This document shows, piece after piece, positions 41,899 to 52,347 of a DNA stretch of 64,000 bases. Origin of the DNA: Porphyra umbilicalis (lineage: Eukaryota; Rhodophyta; Bangiophyceae; Bangiales; Bangiaceae); NCBI GenBank assembly GCA_002049455.2, contig KV918980.1, forward strand, positions 62,001 through 126,000. The letters are read 5' to 3'. The position numbers and the translations under genes are program-made. Position 1 is the stretch's first letter, and every line of letters begins with the position of its first letter. A model generated the notes under the pieces. It was not told the origin of the DNA. It made no database searches and was given only the letters and a program-made list of their open reading frames with translations.

Positions 41899-43304
41899 GA
41901 GCGAGGAGGTGAGGGCGGCGCGGCGTCCGACTCGCTGGTGGCGAGCTGGGGGGACTGTACCCTCGCACTATCGACAGCGCCGTGCGCGGCACGGTGGATG
42001 CGGCGGCGGCGCTGCGGTGCCTCTTTTCTCAGATGAGTGGAACGCCGCTTCCGTCTGGTCGGCCTTGTGTGGGCGGGAGGGTTGGACCAATCGCCGGCTA
42101 CTTGAGGTGGAGGGCGCGGGCGATCGATTTCAACACAAGCCCGCTGTTTCTCCCATCAAGGCCTGGCCTGTGCCACAATGGGACACAACATTTCATGCCC
42201 TGCGCGCCCATACGCGCATACTCGACCACGCACGGCATCCAGACAGTCGTCAATGCGTGCAGACTCGGAGATGCACACTCTGTGCGCGCGTCGCTGGAGG
42301 ATTTCGGTGCTTGCTGCAGGGCGGTTCCTTTTCTCCGTTTGATGCTGCCGTTTCCCTTCACAGCATCAGGGAGGCGGTTCTAACTCGTCCGGTGCGTGCG
42401 CGTCAAGCCTGTTTTCCGACGGCCCCGTGTGTGTTGGGAGGGCAGAAACGGCACTCGGCAGCCATCGTGTGGGGACGCGGGCCCCGTGTCTGAAGACGGC
42501 CGCCGCCGAGTGTCGCCGTTTCCCTATGCGGTGGCCGCCAAGTGCCCTATCGCCCACTGGCGGCGGCTCCAGCGCACACGGCCGCCCCCACTTTGGCGCC
42601 GCTACCGTCGATTCCGTTGGCACTCGCGATGGGGCCACGTGGCTTCCCGCATGTGATTCGTCGGAGGACGACAGATTCGGTGTCTGTTGGGACGAAACAG
42701 CCACCGTGGCTGTGTGGCAGGGTGACCTTGCCGCGGCCGCCACAACGACCCGCCGACAATGCTGGTCCTGGGTTCGACCCCCCTCCAAATCGGAGCGGAG
42801 TGACGGCGAGCGCGCGCCGCCACCCAATCAAGCCCGCAGGCGACGCCCGATCCCGCGCGCTGGTGGCCCCCTGACCCACAGGTGGTCCCTGGCTTTTGTC
42901 CCCTGCGCCCCTCACCTCCACTTCTTTCACCTCAGGCTGCTCGACGCGGTGGGGTTGGCACTAGCTAGCCTGGTGTAAGATCGACCCCATTGTCGATTGC
43001 CCTGCAAACGACCGTTTGGGCAGATCGAGACGGCGGAACTGGCAGCGGGGGTCGTGGCAGCTTGCCTGGCAAGAGGCTCCAGGATCGAATGGAGGCGTGG
43101 GGGTAGACAGTGAACATAAGTCGGGTGCCACCTGCAGCAGTCGGCCAGGCGTTCCCGATCATCGCATGAGGTGGGTGTGTGGGGTACGTGACAGTCCTCA
43201 CACGTCGCCATATCCCACGAGGCACTGCCCAAATCGATCCTCGTAAGATCCCCATCAAAGCGACGCCAAGCCCATCGTCACCATTTCTTTATCCGGAAAA
43301 TCAG
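41899..43304. other. Intergenic, no gene seen
   Basis: There are only short open frames without recognisable features. A T-arm-like sequence near 42775 lacks the rest of a tRNA. Confidence 0.4.
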
Positions 43305-44017
43305 TGCAGAAAAAAACAGGGTGCCTCAAAGTGTAGTGATACACACATATACTTAGATCAAGGAACTTGCTCTCCGTTTCAGAGGTGGCAGTCTGCATTC
43401 GTGTCCTCAGGGATCTGAGGGCGTGTCAGTGTTAGAAGGGTCGCGATGACGCTAAGAGCAAATGAAGTTACGTGGCTGAGAAGGACTGTCCCGCCACAGG
43501 GGTCACAGGGCCCGGACAGCGCCTGCCTCCCTGCCGCCCCCCACTGTCCCGAGTTGCGTGGGGCCACCACGCGCAGCTACTTTCTGGGATCGAAGTGACC
43601 ACGATGACCCGCGGCTGATCGTGCCTGCGCGCCGTCTTCTGTTGCGGCGGCGCGTTGGCGGTTGCTGACGCCATCTAATGGCGCAGTTATAGGTACTTCG
43701 TCGCGCGGCGGTCGGTCCCACCCGCCCGCCCATGTGCCGTGTCGGCCGCCCCGCCTGCCGCAAGCAGGTGCGCTGCGCGGCGGGGTGACGGCCCCGCCCG
43801 TGGGCGTTGCGCCATGCCGGCGGGCGACCGCCGCTGCGGTGGCGGCGGCGGCACCCCATTCCCCACCCCACGCCCCCCACGCCACGGCAACGTGGCTGTG
43901 CGCGCCCCCCGTGCGCGCTTGCGGCCATGGAGCCGGCCGGCGCGCCTGGTGTCAATGCGTCGCCGCGCGTGCCACCGGCCTGAAGGCCAGGGTATTGCAC
44001 GCACGTGCCTGGAATTG
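43305..44017. repeat. Dispersed repeat, copy 2 (inverted, without transposon insertions)
   Basis: The reverse complement matches 583-1160, 2054-2131 and 2532-2565. Both positions that hold transposons in copy 1 are intact here, with a single TGA and a single TA. This copy defines the ends of both elements. Confidence 0.8.
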
Positions 44018-46958
44018 TATCCATTGGGCGGTATGCTTCATCCTCGGTGAAGATCCCCCAAAGCCCTGTGAGGCCCCCTCCCAAGATGCCCGAAGGGTCT
44101 ACTTTGCATGATATGACCAGACTGCGTCATTTCTGACTTGATTAAATGATAGCTTGATTAACAACTTAATCACAACATTCTCATGCATTGATTTATTCCG
44201 CGCCATCCTTGGTCTGGACGCAGCAGTGGCACCCAAGAGCCCCACAATCATCATGATCGCTATGATAGCTGCGTGCGATGATCAAAGGGCTGCAACGGGA
44301 GAGCGCTTCAAGCACAGATCGAGGTTCGACCTGGCTGTCCCCGTCACCCTGAGCAATAAAGGGAGCTCACACCGGTACCCCCTGTTGAAGCGTGTGGGCC
44401 TCAGGTGTCAGGGTCTCAGGTGTCAGGGCTGAGCCAAAACTATCGGTGAACGCGGACCCTCCACGATGACGGCCCGGAGAGCAGGATATCCAGCAGCGCA
44501 TCATAGTGAAATCAGGGAGGCGGTTGTGAGATTTCCCAGAGCAGCGAGAGGCGGACGGGAAAGAATGGCAGGGCGTGTTGGTGAGGTGCCCTGAACTGTT
44601 CGGATGCGCAATCGGGTGGCCATCCCGAATCAACCCAATCTATTTCAATCACAGTCATTTGTGAAATTCTTATCGATATCCGAGCCTGTCTCCACAAGTG
44701 GATCCACAGCTCGTGCCGAGGCAGGTCTTCCAAGAAGTCCATTGGAAGACCTGACTGGTCTGACCATAATTGCGCAGAGGTTGTGGGCTATTGACAGATG
44801 CTGGACTGGCACCGGGCTCGTCGGCCCAGGGCTGATCCAAGCGACCGGACCAGGGGTAGCAGGCGACGCCGAGAGTGCCATGTTATGGGTCTTCTCGAGA
44901 TGGAAGCGAAGAGTGATGGTCCCACTTCAATGGCCCAAGTGCACAGGCTCACCCTTCTGGTCTTTTGCACAACGCTGTACCGTCCGGGATCGAAGACATC
45001 TCCACCCTGTTTCTTGTGACCAAGGATTAAGAACAAATGAATACACTTCACTGTTCCTCTTGCCTGTAGGCACCAGCGCTGAAAGCATCTTTACGCAGGA
45101 TGTCAGATGTCGCGCGGACCAAGGGGTAGTGCCCTACTCCACCCCGTCGCCGCTCCTGACTTCGACCCTGATGATGGTGGGGGGGGTGTGATGGATGCAG
45201 GGTTGTAAGTTCATGTTGAATATACAGATGGTTCGATGAATCAGGTTGATTTCAAGAAACGAACCAAACCCAACGACAAACGATTTGGTTGTATTTATGT
45301 TTAATTGCCCGGGCCGACAGGAGCTTTCATTGACCACTTCAAATTGATCAGCCAGGTGGTTCGGCGCTGTGCGGCCGCTCTGACTGCCTCGTTGCCATAC
45401 CCCCTGCAGGTCAGTCGCGCTGAGAGTTCCGCTCCCAGACCCTCCTTCATGTCAACTGTTGCCAATCGGCTGTGTAGCACGCTAGCCGCTGAGTACGTAG
45501 ACCGATTCATCTGCTGTCAACGTGTGCGTGAATCATAGCCTTTTTTGCTGGCGGATGGATGGGTCGTGGTCGCACCCAGGATTGCGTGGAGTGCAGCAAG
45601 CTGCTTCTCGTACAACGGGGCATCCACTCGCCCTCAACTCCCCGTCTACACGTATCGGTGTTTGGTCCTTTCTGTTTGGTCCCCCCGTCTCCGTTTCTGC
45701 GCGGAGGCCCAGGCGGTTGTCAACGTCGTCGCCCCGGTGTCGGCTCGTACCAGTCGTTTGGATTGTGTCCCGGTGGTGGGGTAGGCAAGCAGGGCTCTGT
45801 CGCCGGGACTGCAGCAGGCCTGCTATGCACACGCTACATCGGCTTGGCGACTCAAGCTCGATGGAGCTCGAGTCAGACAACCCGACTTCCCCAAGCACAA
45901 TCTCAACTACATTGAACGTGGCACACTAAGTATTACGCGGAACAATTACGCCCTTTGACATGCTGCGTTCAACCTGAACGCTCCAGCGTTCAAGTGAATC
46001 TGGTTGAATTCCGTTCATGTTTGGCAAACCAAATCAAACGCTGACAACCCTGGATGGATGTACCGGAATCTGCGCGAAGAACTGGCATTGTGCTTGGACC
46101 GGCCGCGACTGGTGGGGTGGTCGGGGTAGGCGATGATGGCGCCGTTGTGGCAAGAGGAGTTGACAGCAGCGATGGTGGGAGCCCCGACGATACTGGCGAC
46201 CGGTGCGCTGTTTTCACCAAGCGCTCGCTAGTGTGATACTTCCTTGTTGTGTTCTGCAATTGTTCTCCAGGGCGTCGCTACTGTCAGGGTATTCGTCGTG
46301 CAATCGACTGAACCCGAAGTTGTCGTGGTGAAATGAGTGTTCATTCTGCCCTGAGGTTCATCCTGATATGATAGATATCGACTTCATTCAATAAACTGAT
46401 TTGCCATCCCTGCACAGTGCGTTTTCGTTACAAGAGAATCGTTTACAAGAGAATATGGGTCGCGAGTCTTCTATTCCAGTCCCTGTAGGCCCCTTGTATT
46501 CACATTGAGCTGAATCAGCTGTCTCTTGTAAAGAGAACGCACTGTACTCAACCGTCCGCCTGGGCGTCGTCCGATGGATGGTCCTCGATTTGCAGGAGTT
46601 CTGCCTCTGTCAACCTTGCTCCTCGGCGAGCGAAAGCGGCCCGCGACCGACACCTCTCGAGAAAGCGGCGTGGCACCCCGCGTCGTGGCCATCAGGCATT
46701 CTCTCGATGACCTCGATTGGCCACCCGCTTGGGTGCCTCTTGCCACCTCGGCTGACCTTTTTGGCGGGGTCGGCCGCACCCCAGTCCTGTAGCCCGGCAG
46801 TGTGTCTGGCGTGGCGCGTTCGTTGCCGCCCGCCCCCCCACCCACCCACGGAGGGCGCTGAAGCGCCGTCGCAGCAGCCGCAGCCCCTGCGGCGACACAC
46901 CCGCGGCCACCCACGTGCGTGGAAGGGATGTCGGGGGGCGGGGGGAGGGATTGGGGGC
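44018..46958. other. Long gene-poor stretch of lower GC
   Basis: Base composition is clearly less GC-rich than the genes around. Frames up to about 195 codons exist, for example 44604-45191 on the plus strand, but none has a recognisable motif. It may hold decayed transposon DNA. I see no RT, integrase or transposase signature that I can defend. Confidence 0.4.
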
Positions 46959-46960
46959 TG

Positions 46961-47144
46961 TGGGGTACGCGTCCCGGCTGGCCCTCGGTGGAGGAGACCC
47001 ATGTGGCCGCCGGCCAGCGAGGTGCCGCCCCGAGTGTTCGGGGCAAGGCCTGTGGGGTACGCGTCCCGGCTGGCCCTCGGTGGAGGAAACCCATGTGGCC
47101 GCCGGCCAGCGAGGTGCCGGCCCGAGTGTTCGGGGAAAGGCCTC
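46961..47144. repeat. Tandem duplication of a 92-bp unit
   Basis: The block starting TGGGGTACGCGTCCCGGCTG at 46961 recurs at 47053 with only a few substitutions. Each unit runs through ATGTGGCCGCCGGCCAGCGA to a CGAGTGTTCGGGG end. It lies about 350 bp upstream of the Cys-rich gene at 47497, so it may affect that promoter. Confidence 0.9.
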
Positions 47145-47496
47145 CACGAGCCCGTCGTTGACAGGGGCATGCGGCTCACACGCGACGGCTGGCACCCGGT
47201 GAGGGGGTGTCGGACTGCCGGTCGCGGTGCCGTGGAGTGTGGGCCCCTGGCGAGGACGGGGGGAGTGGGGGGGACCGGAAAACCCGCCTGCCGCGTGGCC
47301 AAGGGGTAGAAGAATCGCCGGCGGCGGACCAGTAGAAGCTGTCATTGCCGGCCACACGACCTCCACCTCCGACGATCATCCGCCACTCAACACCTTTGGC
47401 GCTCGCTTTCCCTGTCCCGCCGACCGCCGCCCCCACCCGCACACACCTTCGTCCTCCCGCACGCGACTTTCTCCCCCCCCCCCCCCACCGGCCGCC

Positions 47497-48183
47497 ATGG
47501 GTCGCTTTGCCACCCTTGCGCTGGCTGCTGCCGCCGTCGCTGCGGCCGCCACCGTTGTGGCCGCCGAGAGCGACCCGAGGCCGCCGCCCAAGACGATGAA
47601 GATCACCAAGGAGTCGGGCGAGCAGTGCATCAGCCGCTGGTACGTGACGGGCTTGAACACGGCGACCGGCAAGTGGATTTGGAAGGACGAGACCACGTGC
47701 TGCCCGCCCCGCATGCCGACCAAAACGATGACCGTCTTCAAGGAGGGCAAGCGCTGCGTGTCGACGTGGACCCAGTGCGACATTAAGCTCAATGACGACT
47801 ACAACTGTGAGCGCACGTGGTGCGACGTGACCAACTGTGCCGAGCCGGTGTGCCCGCCCGAGCCCATGGAGATGAAGACGCGGTATGTCAAGAAGAATGG
47901 GGAGCGGTGTGTCAAGACGTGGACGGCGTGCGGGAAGAAGTTTTCGGGCGGCAAGTGCACCTGGAAGGGCTGCGACATTATTCGGTGCCAGCCGCCATGC
48001 CCCAAGCCGATGGCCAAGACGATGAGGACCAAGACCGCCAACATGACGTGTGTGGACAACTGGTGGCCGGCCTCATTGACGGTCGACACATCCAAGGATG
48101 GGATGGACTGCAGCTGGGCGTGGAAGGACATCAAGGTGTGCCACTGCCGCGTCGGCAACACTGCCAAGTACGTCAAGTGCTAA
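47497..48183 (+). CDS. Secreted Cys-rich protein of four diverged repeats
   Basis: 228 residues from the ATG at 47497 (MGRFATLALAAAAVAAAATV), a clear signal peptide ending near VVAAE. The rest divides into four repeats of about 45-50 residues. Each starts with a KTM or MKT motif and a charged stretch, then C[IV]..W (EQCISRW, KRCVSTWTQC, ERCVKTWTACG, MTCVDNWW), then a C-x-W or W-C pair and a CC/CPP/C.PPCP ending. About 21 cysteines are present. No membrane anchor follows. The family is not recognised. Duplicated disulphide modules suggest a matrix, adhesion or lectin-like function, but nothing shows this directly. The gene is intronless, and codon composition is that of the other well-formed genes here. 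Confidence 0.8.
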   Translation: MGRFATLALAAAAVAAAATVVAAESDPRPPPKTMKITKESGEQCISRWYVTGLNTATGKWIWKDETTCCPPRMPTKTMTVFKEGKRCVSTWTQCDIKLNDDYNCERTWCDVTNCAEPVCPPEPMEMKTRYVKKNGERCVKTWTACGKKFSGGKCTWKGCDIIRCQPPCPKPMAKTMRTKTANMTCVDNWWPASLTVDTSKDGMDCSWAWKDIKVCHCRVGNTAKYVKC

Positions 48184-49037
48184 CCTGGGGGAGTACCAGG
48201 GGAGGCCGCCCCTGGGGCTCGTCCGCGGACGAGCTGTGTATAGGCGCCGTCGATGGGTAGCTGCCATATAAATTAACCCTATGGATACACCTGACCCACC
48301 GCCTGTGCTCAAGCTCGGCCCGGCAAGCAAATAACGACGTCATACCAGCACGGCGTGTGCACGAGTGCTGTTGCGGTCTAGAGGAAGTGTGCTGGACGTG
48401 TTCCCAAAAACACAGATTGAAGGGCAGCGACTGTTGGAGAATGAATGGAGACGGGCGAGCATACAGTGCCATAGAACCCAACAGCACACAACGCGGAAAA
48501 GACAAACCACTCTGTCAACGCCTCCGTGCCGGTTCCGCCCATTGCCGACCGCCGACCCGCGGTGGCCGGAACGGCTTGCGCCATCGTCGCGTCGCAGTCG
48601 TCGGCCCGGCTTGACCGCCGAGCGCAGCGACCGCGAAAACGTGGGAATCCAAGTGCCACGTGCGTCGTATCGATTGGAAATGGTGTTGGGGGCTGCGCGC
48701 CGCCGTGCCGAGCACGGCGGTCACCTGCGCCTCGCCAACCGGCGGCCGCCACGCTCGGCACGTGCCTTGTCCCACCCCGTCGCCCTCCCGGTAGCGGCAC
48801 TTGTACCAACGCCCCGCCCATACACGGCTGCTGCTGCTGTGACTGGTGCCGTTTCGTTTGCTGCCGCCGGTTCCAGCCGACGACCATGGCCACTGGGGCG
48901 GCGCTCGTCGCGCCCGCCGCCTTCCTCTCGGTGCCCACCCCCTTATCAACAAGAGTGTTCTCCACCTCACCCGTCGTGCACTCCCACTGTCCGAGCCGCT
49001 TTGGCCCATCCCCTCTGCGACGCTGTCGCGTCGGCCC
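48184..49037. other. Intergenic
   Basis: A lower-GC part directly follows the Cys-rich gene; the remainder leads into the YlxR-like gene. No gene is seen. Confidence 0.45.
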
Positions 49038-49579
49038 ATGGCCGCCGCACCCCCCACCCCACGCTGGCGGCGTCCCCCCGGTCACGGCGCAGACCCCCCC
49101 CCCCCCCCCGGGGGGCGCCCCCCCCGGCCCAACCGGGGCCCCCGCCAAGGCAAGGACATGCGCCGGTGCGTGGCGACGCGGGGCCTCCGCCCCCGCTCGG
49201 GGCTCCTCCAAGTCACCCGCGTGCCGCTCGCCGCCGCGCTTGCCGCCGCGTCCGCCGCCGCCGCCGGGCGGCGGGCGCCGACGCCCCTCTCCGCCGCCGC
49301 CGCCGCCGCCGCCGCCGCCCGCCGCCCGTACGTGGTCGTCGTGGGCGGGCCCGGCGGCGACGCGACCGCCGCGGGGCGCTCCGCGTACGTGTCCCGGTCG
49401 CCGGCGGCGGTGGCGGCGGCGCGGCGGCGGCGGTTGCTCGACCGGGCGCTCCGCGCGCCCGTGCCGGACAACGTGTGGGCGGCGTTGGAGGGGATGGCCG
49501 CAGACGCGGAGGGGGGGAGGGCGAGGAGGGAGAAGGGGAGGAGGGGGAAGGGGAGGGGGGGGGGGGGGGGAGGGCTTAG
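49038..49579 (+). CDS. YlxR-like (DUF448) RNA-binding domain protein
   Basis: The ATG at 49038 is chosen because the domain starts about 35 residues later. Visible motifs are GKDMRRCVATRGLRPRSGLL (the family's R.C..tR....LlR), then AAGRSAYVSRSPAAVAAARR (the GR.aYv....c...A.++ motif) and LLDRALRAPVPDNVWAALEG. Bacterial YlxR is a small protein encoded with nusA and infB and is linked to RNA metabolism or RNase P. A nuclear-encoded copy in an alga is probably sent to the plastid or mitochondrion; the Arg/Pro-rich first 35 residues, without acids before GKD, would fit a transit peptide. The 3' end is uncertain: a 16-G run at about 49556-49571 separates two frames, one ending at 49579, the other running far on. 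I use 49579. Confidence 0.6.
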
Positions 49580-51170
49580 ATGGGGTAGCGAGTGCGTGAC
49601 GGAAATGTTTGCGGGGGGTCGTTGGCCGGGGGGGGTGAGGCGGAGACAGGCGCCCTGCCCTTCTCGGCGATTGAATGTGATCGGGGAGGAGAAAGACCGT
49701 CACCCTCGGTCACCTAATCGGAACTGCGTCGCCACCATTGCCGCTGCTCCCTCCCCCAAAAGGAGCAGGGCAGGAGCCCCGCACCGATCCAGGTCGACAG
49801 GACGGAGCGGCCGCGCAGCACGGAGAAACACAAGCGCCGCACCCCCCACAGGGCGAGGAGGGGCAGACAAGACAAGAGCAAGACAGGCAACGCAGCATCA
49901 ACAAACACAAACGACCAAGGCGGCGGCTCGGAGAGCAAACACGCCCGTACAATGGCGGCCGCACCTCCGCCCGCCATTCCCTCCCGTGACCCCCGCCAGT
50001 GCCGTCTGCGGCACACCAGGTGAATGGGTGCACCAATCCGCAGACGACGCAACGCCAGTGTCGACCACCGACCGGGTGCGCGCGTGCCCAGGAGCCGCAC
50101 CACGAGCCGCCCCACCAGTGCACACTTCTCGTGTGCACCAAAAGCAATCGCAACGAGGCGACGCCGGCGCCAGTGCGCGCCGCCGGCGGCGCCATCGACA
50201 CCCCCGCAGACGCCCGCCTCCAATCGCCAACACAGCCCAGTGCCGGCCGACGGGGTACCAAGCGGCCGCCCTGCCAACCCCCCATCGACACCGCCGCCGC
50301 CGTCGCGAGCGCGGCCACCGGCGCCTCCCGGCCACAAACGACCGCGTGGCCGCGGCGGCAGAGACCCGTGCCCGCCCGCCGCGACGCCAGCGCTGACCGT
50401 GCGCGCCGCGGCGTCTGCCGGCGACGCGATGGAGCGGCAGCCGGCCGCCACCGCGGCCGCTCCCGCCCCCGCCGCCCCGGCCACCGTCTCCCCCGCCGCC
50501 GTCGCGGCCGGCAGACCTGCCGGTAGCCGCCGCCGACGGGACGGCGGGCGAGCACTCGCGCACGGCAGCCAATGGTCCGCTGCAAACCGCGGGGGACGGC
50601 CACATCGACGGCAGCGGGGCGGCACCACCCGCGACCGACCCTAACCGCGGGCGTCGAGCGACCAGCGTCGCCGCGCGCGGGCACCGTCGGCGCGGACAAC
50701 GTTGGCGTGGGCGCCGACGCAAGCACCGCGGCGGCCGGCGGCGGTCGACCCGTCCGCCGCCGCAGCCGCCGCTGCCGTCGCCCGCCCCCCACCAACCCCG
50801 TCAACAAAAGCGCCCATCGACGACCGCAATGGCGGGCAGTGAGGGGACGCGGCGCCCCTATCCAAACCTCCCACGCATCCGGCATGGATCGCACGCCCGT
50901 CGACGGGGACGTGCCGCGCACGGCGCGGCAAGTGGCCCGACGGGCCGCGCACGCCCATTGTCGGCACCGCCATGGGCCGGCCCGGCGGTGCCTAGCCCGC
51001 CCCGCCCGGCGGGCGCGCCGCCCCCACTGGCGGTGGCGGCGCCAACGTGGCCGCCGCCGCCACAGGCGTCGGCATGGGCATCCCCCCCGGCACGGGCGGC
51101 GGCACGGAGGCGGCGGGCGCCCCCCCCCCGCCCCGCCCCCCCCCACAAAAGTGGGCGTGCAGCTTGCCAT
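49580..51170. other. GC-rich spacer, no supported gene
   Basis: There are large overlapping frames on both strands, with Arg/Pro/Ala composition. A further exon of the cyclin gene could lie near 51090-51191, but nothing else is supported. Confidence 0.35.
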
Positions 51171-51456
51171 TCATGGAGGCGACGACCCCCCCTGCCGCCG
51201 CCGGCGCAGTGTCCCCCCCCCCCCCCCCCCCCCCACATACACGGCGGCGAGGCGCTCGGCCGCTTCGGCAACCTCCCCCCCCTGCGCGTCGGCCAAGCCG
51301 AGCCCCCCCACCCACCCCCGCATGTCCCGCCCCGCGAGGCAGCCGGCAACGACGAGCGCGGCGGCAGCGAGCACAAACGGGGGAAACAGCAGCAGCACGT
51401 CGGCGCCACCGCCCGCGTCGTTGAGCACCGCCCACGCGACGGGGGTGAGGTGGGCG

Positions 51457-51493
<37 letters not shown>

Positions 51494-51992
51494 ACGCCGT
51501 CAAGGCGGCCAAATCCCGGTGCGGCGACCACACGATCAAGTCAAAGTGGATGCCCGACGCGAGCGTAAACTCGGCGCGCACCACGTCGGCAACGGTGTAG
51601 GGGTACTTCTCCCCCCCCGCCGACGGCGTGTAGTGGGCGGCGGCGGCGGCAACGACCGTCTTGGCGGGCACCGTGTGCTCCTCTGCTTTGGCGGCGAGGT
51701 AGAGGGCGACGGGCGCGAGGAGGCGCGGGTCCGCCCCCGCGTACGGGGTGCGCGTGTAGAAGCGCGCAAAGTAGACGGCCGCCGTCGACGCGACGCGGGC
51801 GCGGAGGTTGGCCCGCCGCGCGGCGGTGGTGAGGAAGGCCGCGGCGGTGCGGGGGACGGCCGCCAGCTCGGGGGGGGTCAACCCGAGGGCGCCCGCGTCC
51901 GCCGCCCGCGCCGCGCCGCGGGTGCGGCTGAGCGCGGCGGCGGGGTGGAGCCAGTGGCGGTAGTGCGTCGACGTCCAAAAGTTGGCCGCCAT
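51171..51992 (-). CDS. CCNC: Cyclin C, Mediator kinase-module cyclin
   Basis: The ATG at 51992 gives MAANFWTSTHYRHWL, the diagnostic cyclin C N-terminus (family NFW.S.HY..W). The two cyclin folds follow: RARVASTAAVYFARFYTR, RLLAPVALYLAAKAEEHTVP with the family K-A-E-E, then IHFDLIVWSPHRDLAAL, VAWAVLNDAGGGADVLLLFP and PPFVLAAAALVVAGCLAGRD. Cyclin C pairs with CDK8 in the Mediator complex and acts in the nucleus. A 35-base C run on the plus strand (51458-51492) codes eleven in-frame Gly in a loop between the folds, or is miscounted. Near the end the in-frame reading becomes Gly-rich after RLAAVYV. A GTATGTGGGG donor at 51240 and a CGGCGGCAG acceptor ending at 51192 would remove 49 bases and continue into RRLHEWQAARPLL, closer to the family end. 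Confidence 0.8.
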
Positions 51993-52347
51993 GGCCGCGT
52001 GCGGGCGGGGCGGGGAAGTGGGGAACACAAGGGAGACGACGAGAAAACACACGAAAGGGGGCACACGCGCCACACTGGGGGTGGACGGGCGGCAAGGGCG
52101 GACAGGGGGGTGACCGGGAGGACGGGCGCGGCGCCAAGTCGATTGGGCGCGCCCGGGCCTCGGTGCGCGCGGGGCGAACTGTAAGCCTGGTCCGGACCGC
52201 GCGTGCTCCGCGCCTCGGCCGCGGCGCGGCCTCGGCTCGCGGCCGCCATGACAACGGGGACAGGCGACTATGCGCAAAGCGCTGGTGGCAGCACGTGCGC
52301 ACTACAACAGACACGACACTCATAAGAAGGAAAGAGAAAGCAGGCAG
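51993..52347. other. Spacer between tandem minus-strand genes
   Basis: It is the 5' flank of cyclin C and the 3' flank of the F-box-like gene. No feature is identified. Confidence 0.4.

Noticed and set aside
42766-42790. T-arm-like GGGTTCGACCCCC
   Set aside because: No D-arm, anticodon arm or acceptor stem at proper distances.
44604-45191. 195-codon frame in the lower-GC region, considered as a retrotransposon piece
   Set aside because: No protease, integrase, RT or gag motif could be recognised on either strand.
48378-49703. 441-codon minus-strand frame
   Set aside because: Lies opposite the YlxR-like gene, is low complexity in its first half and has no domain.
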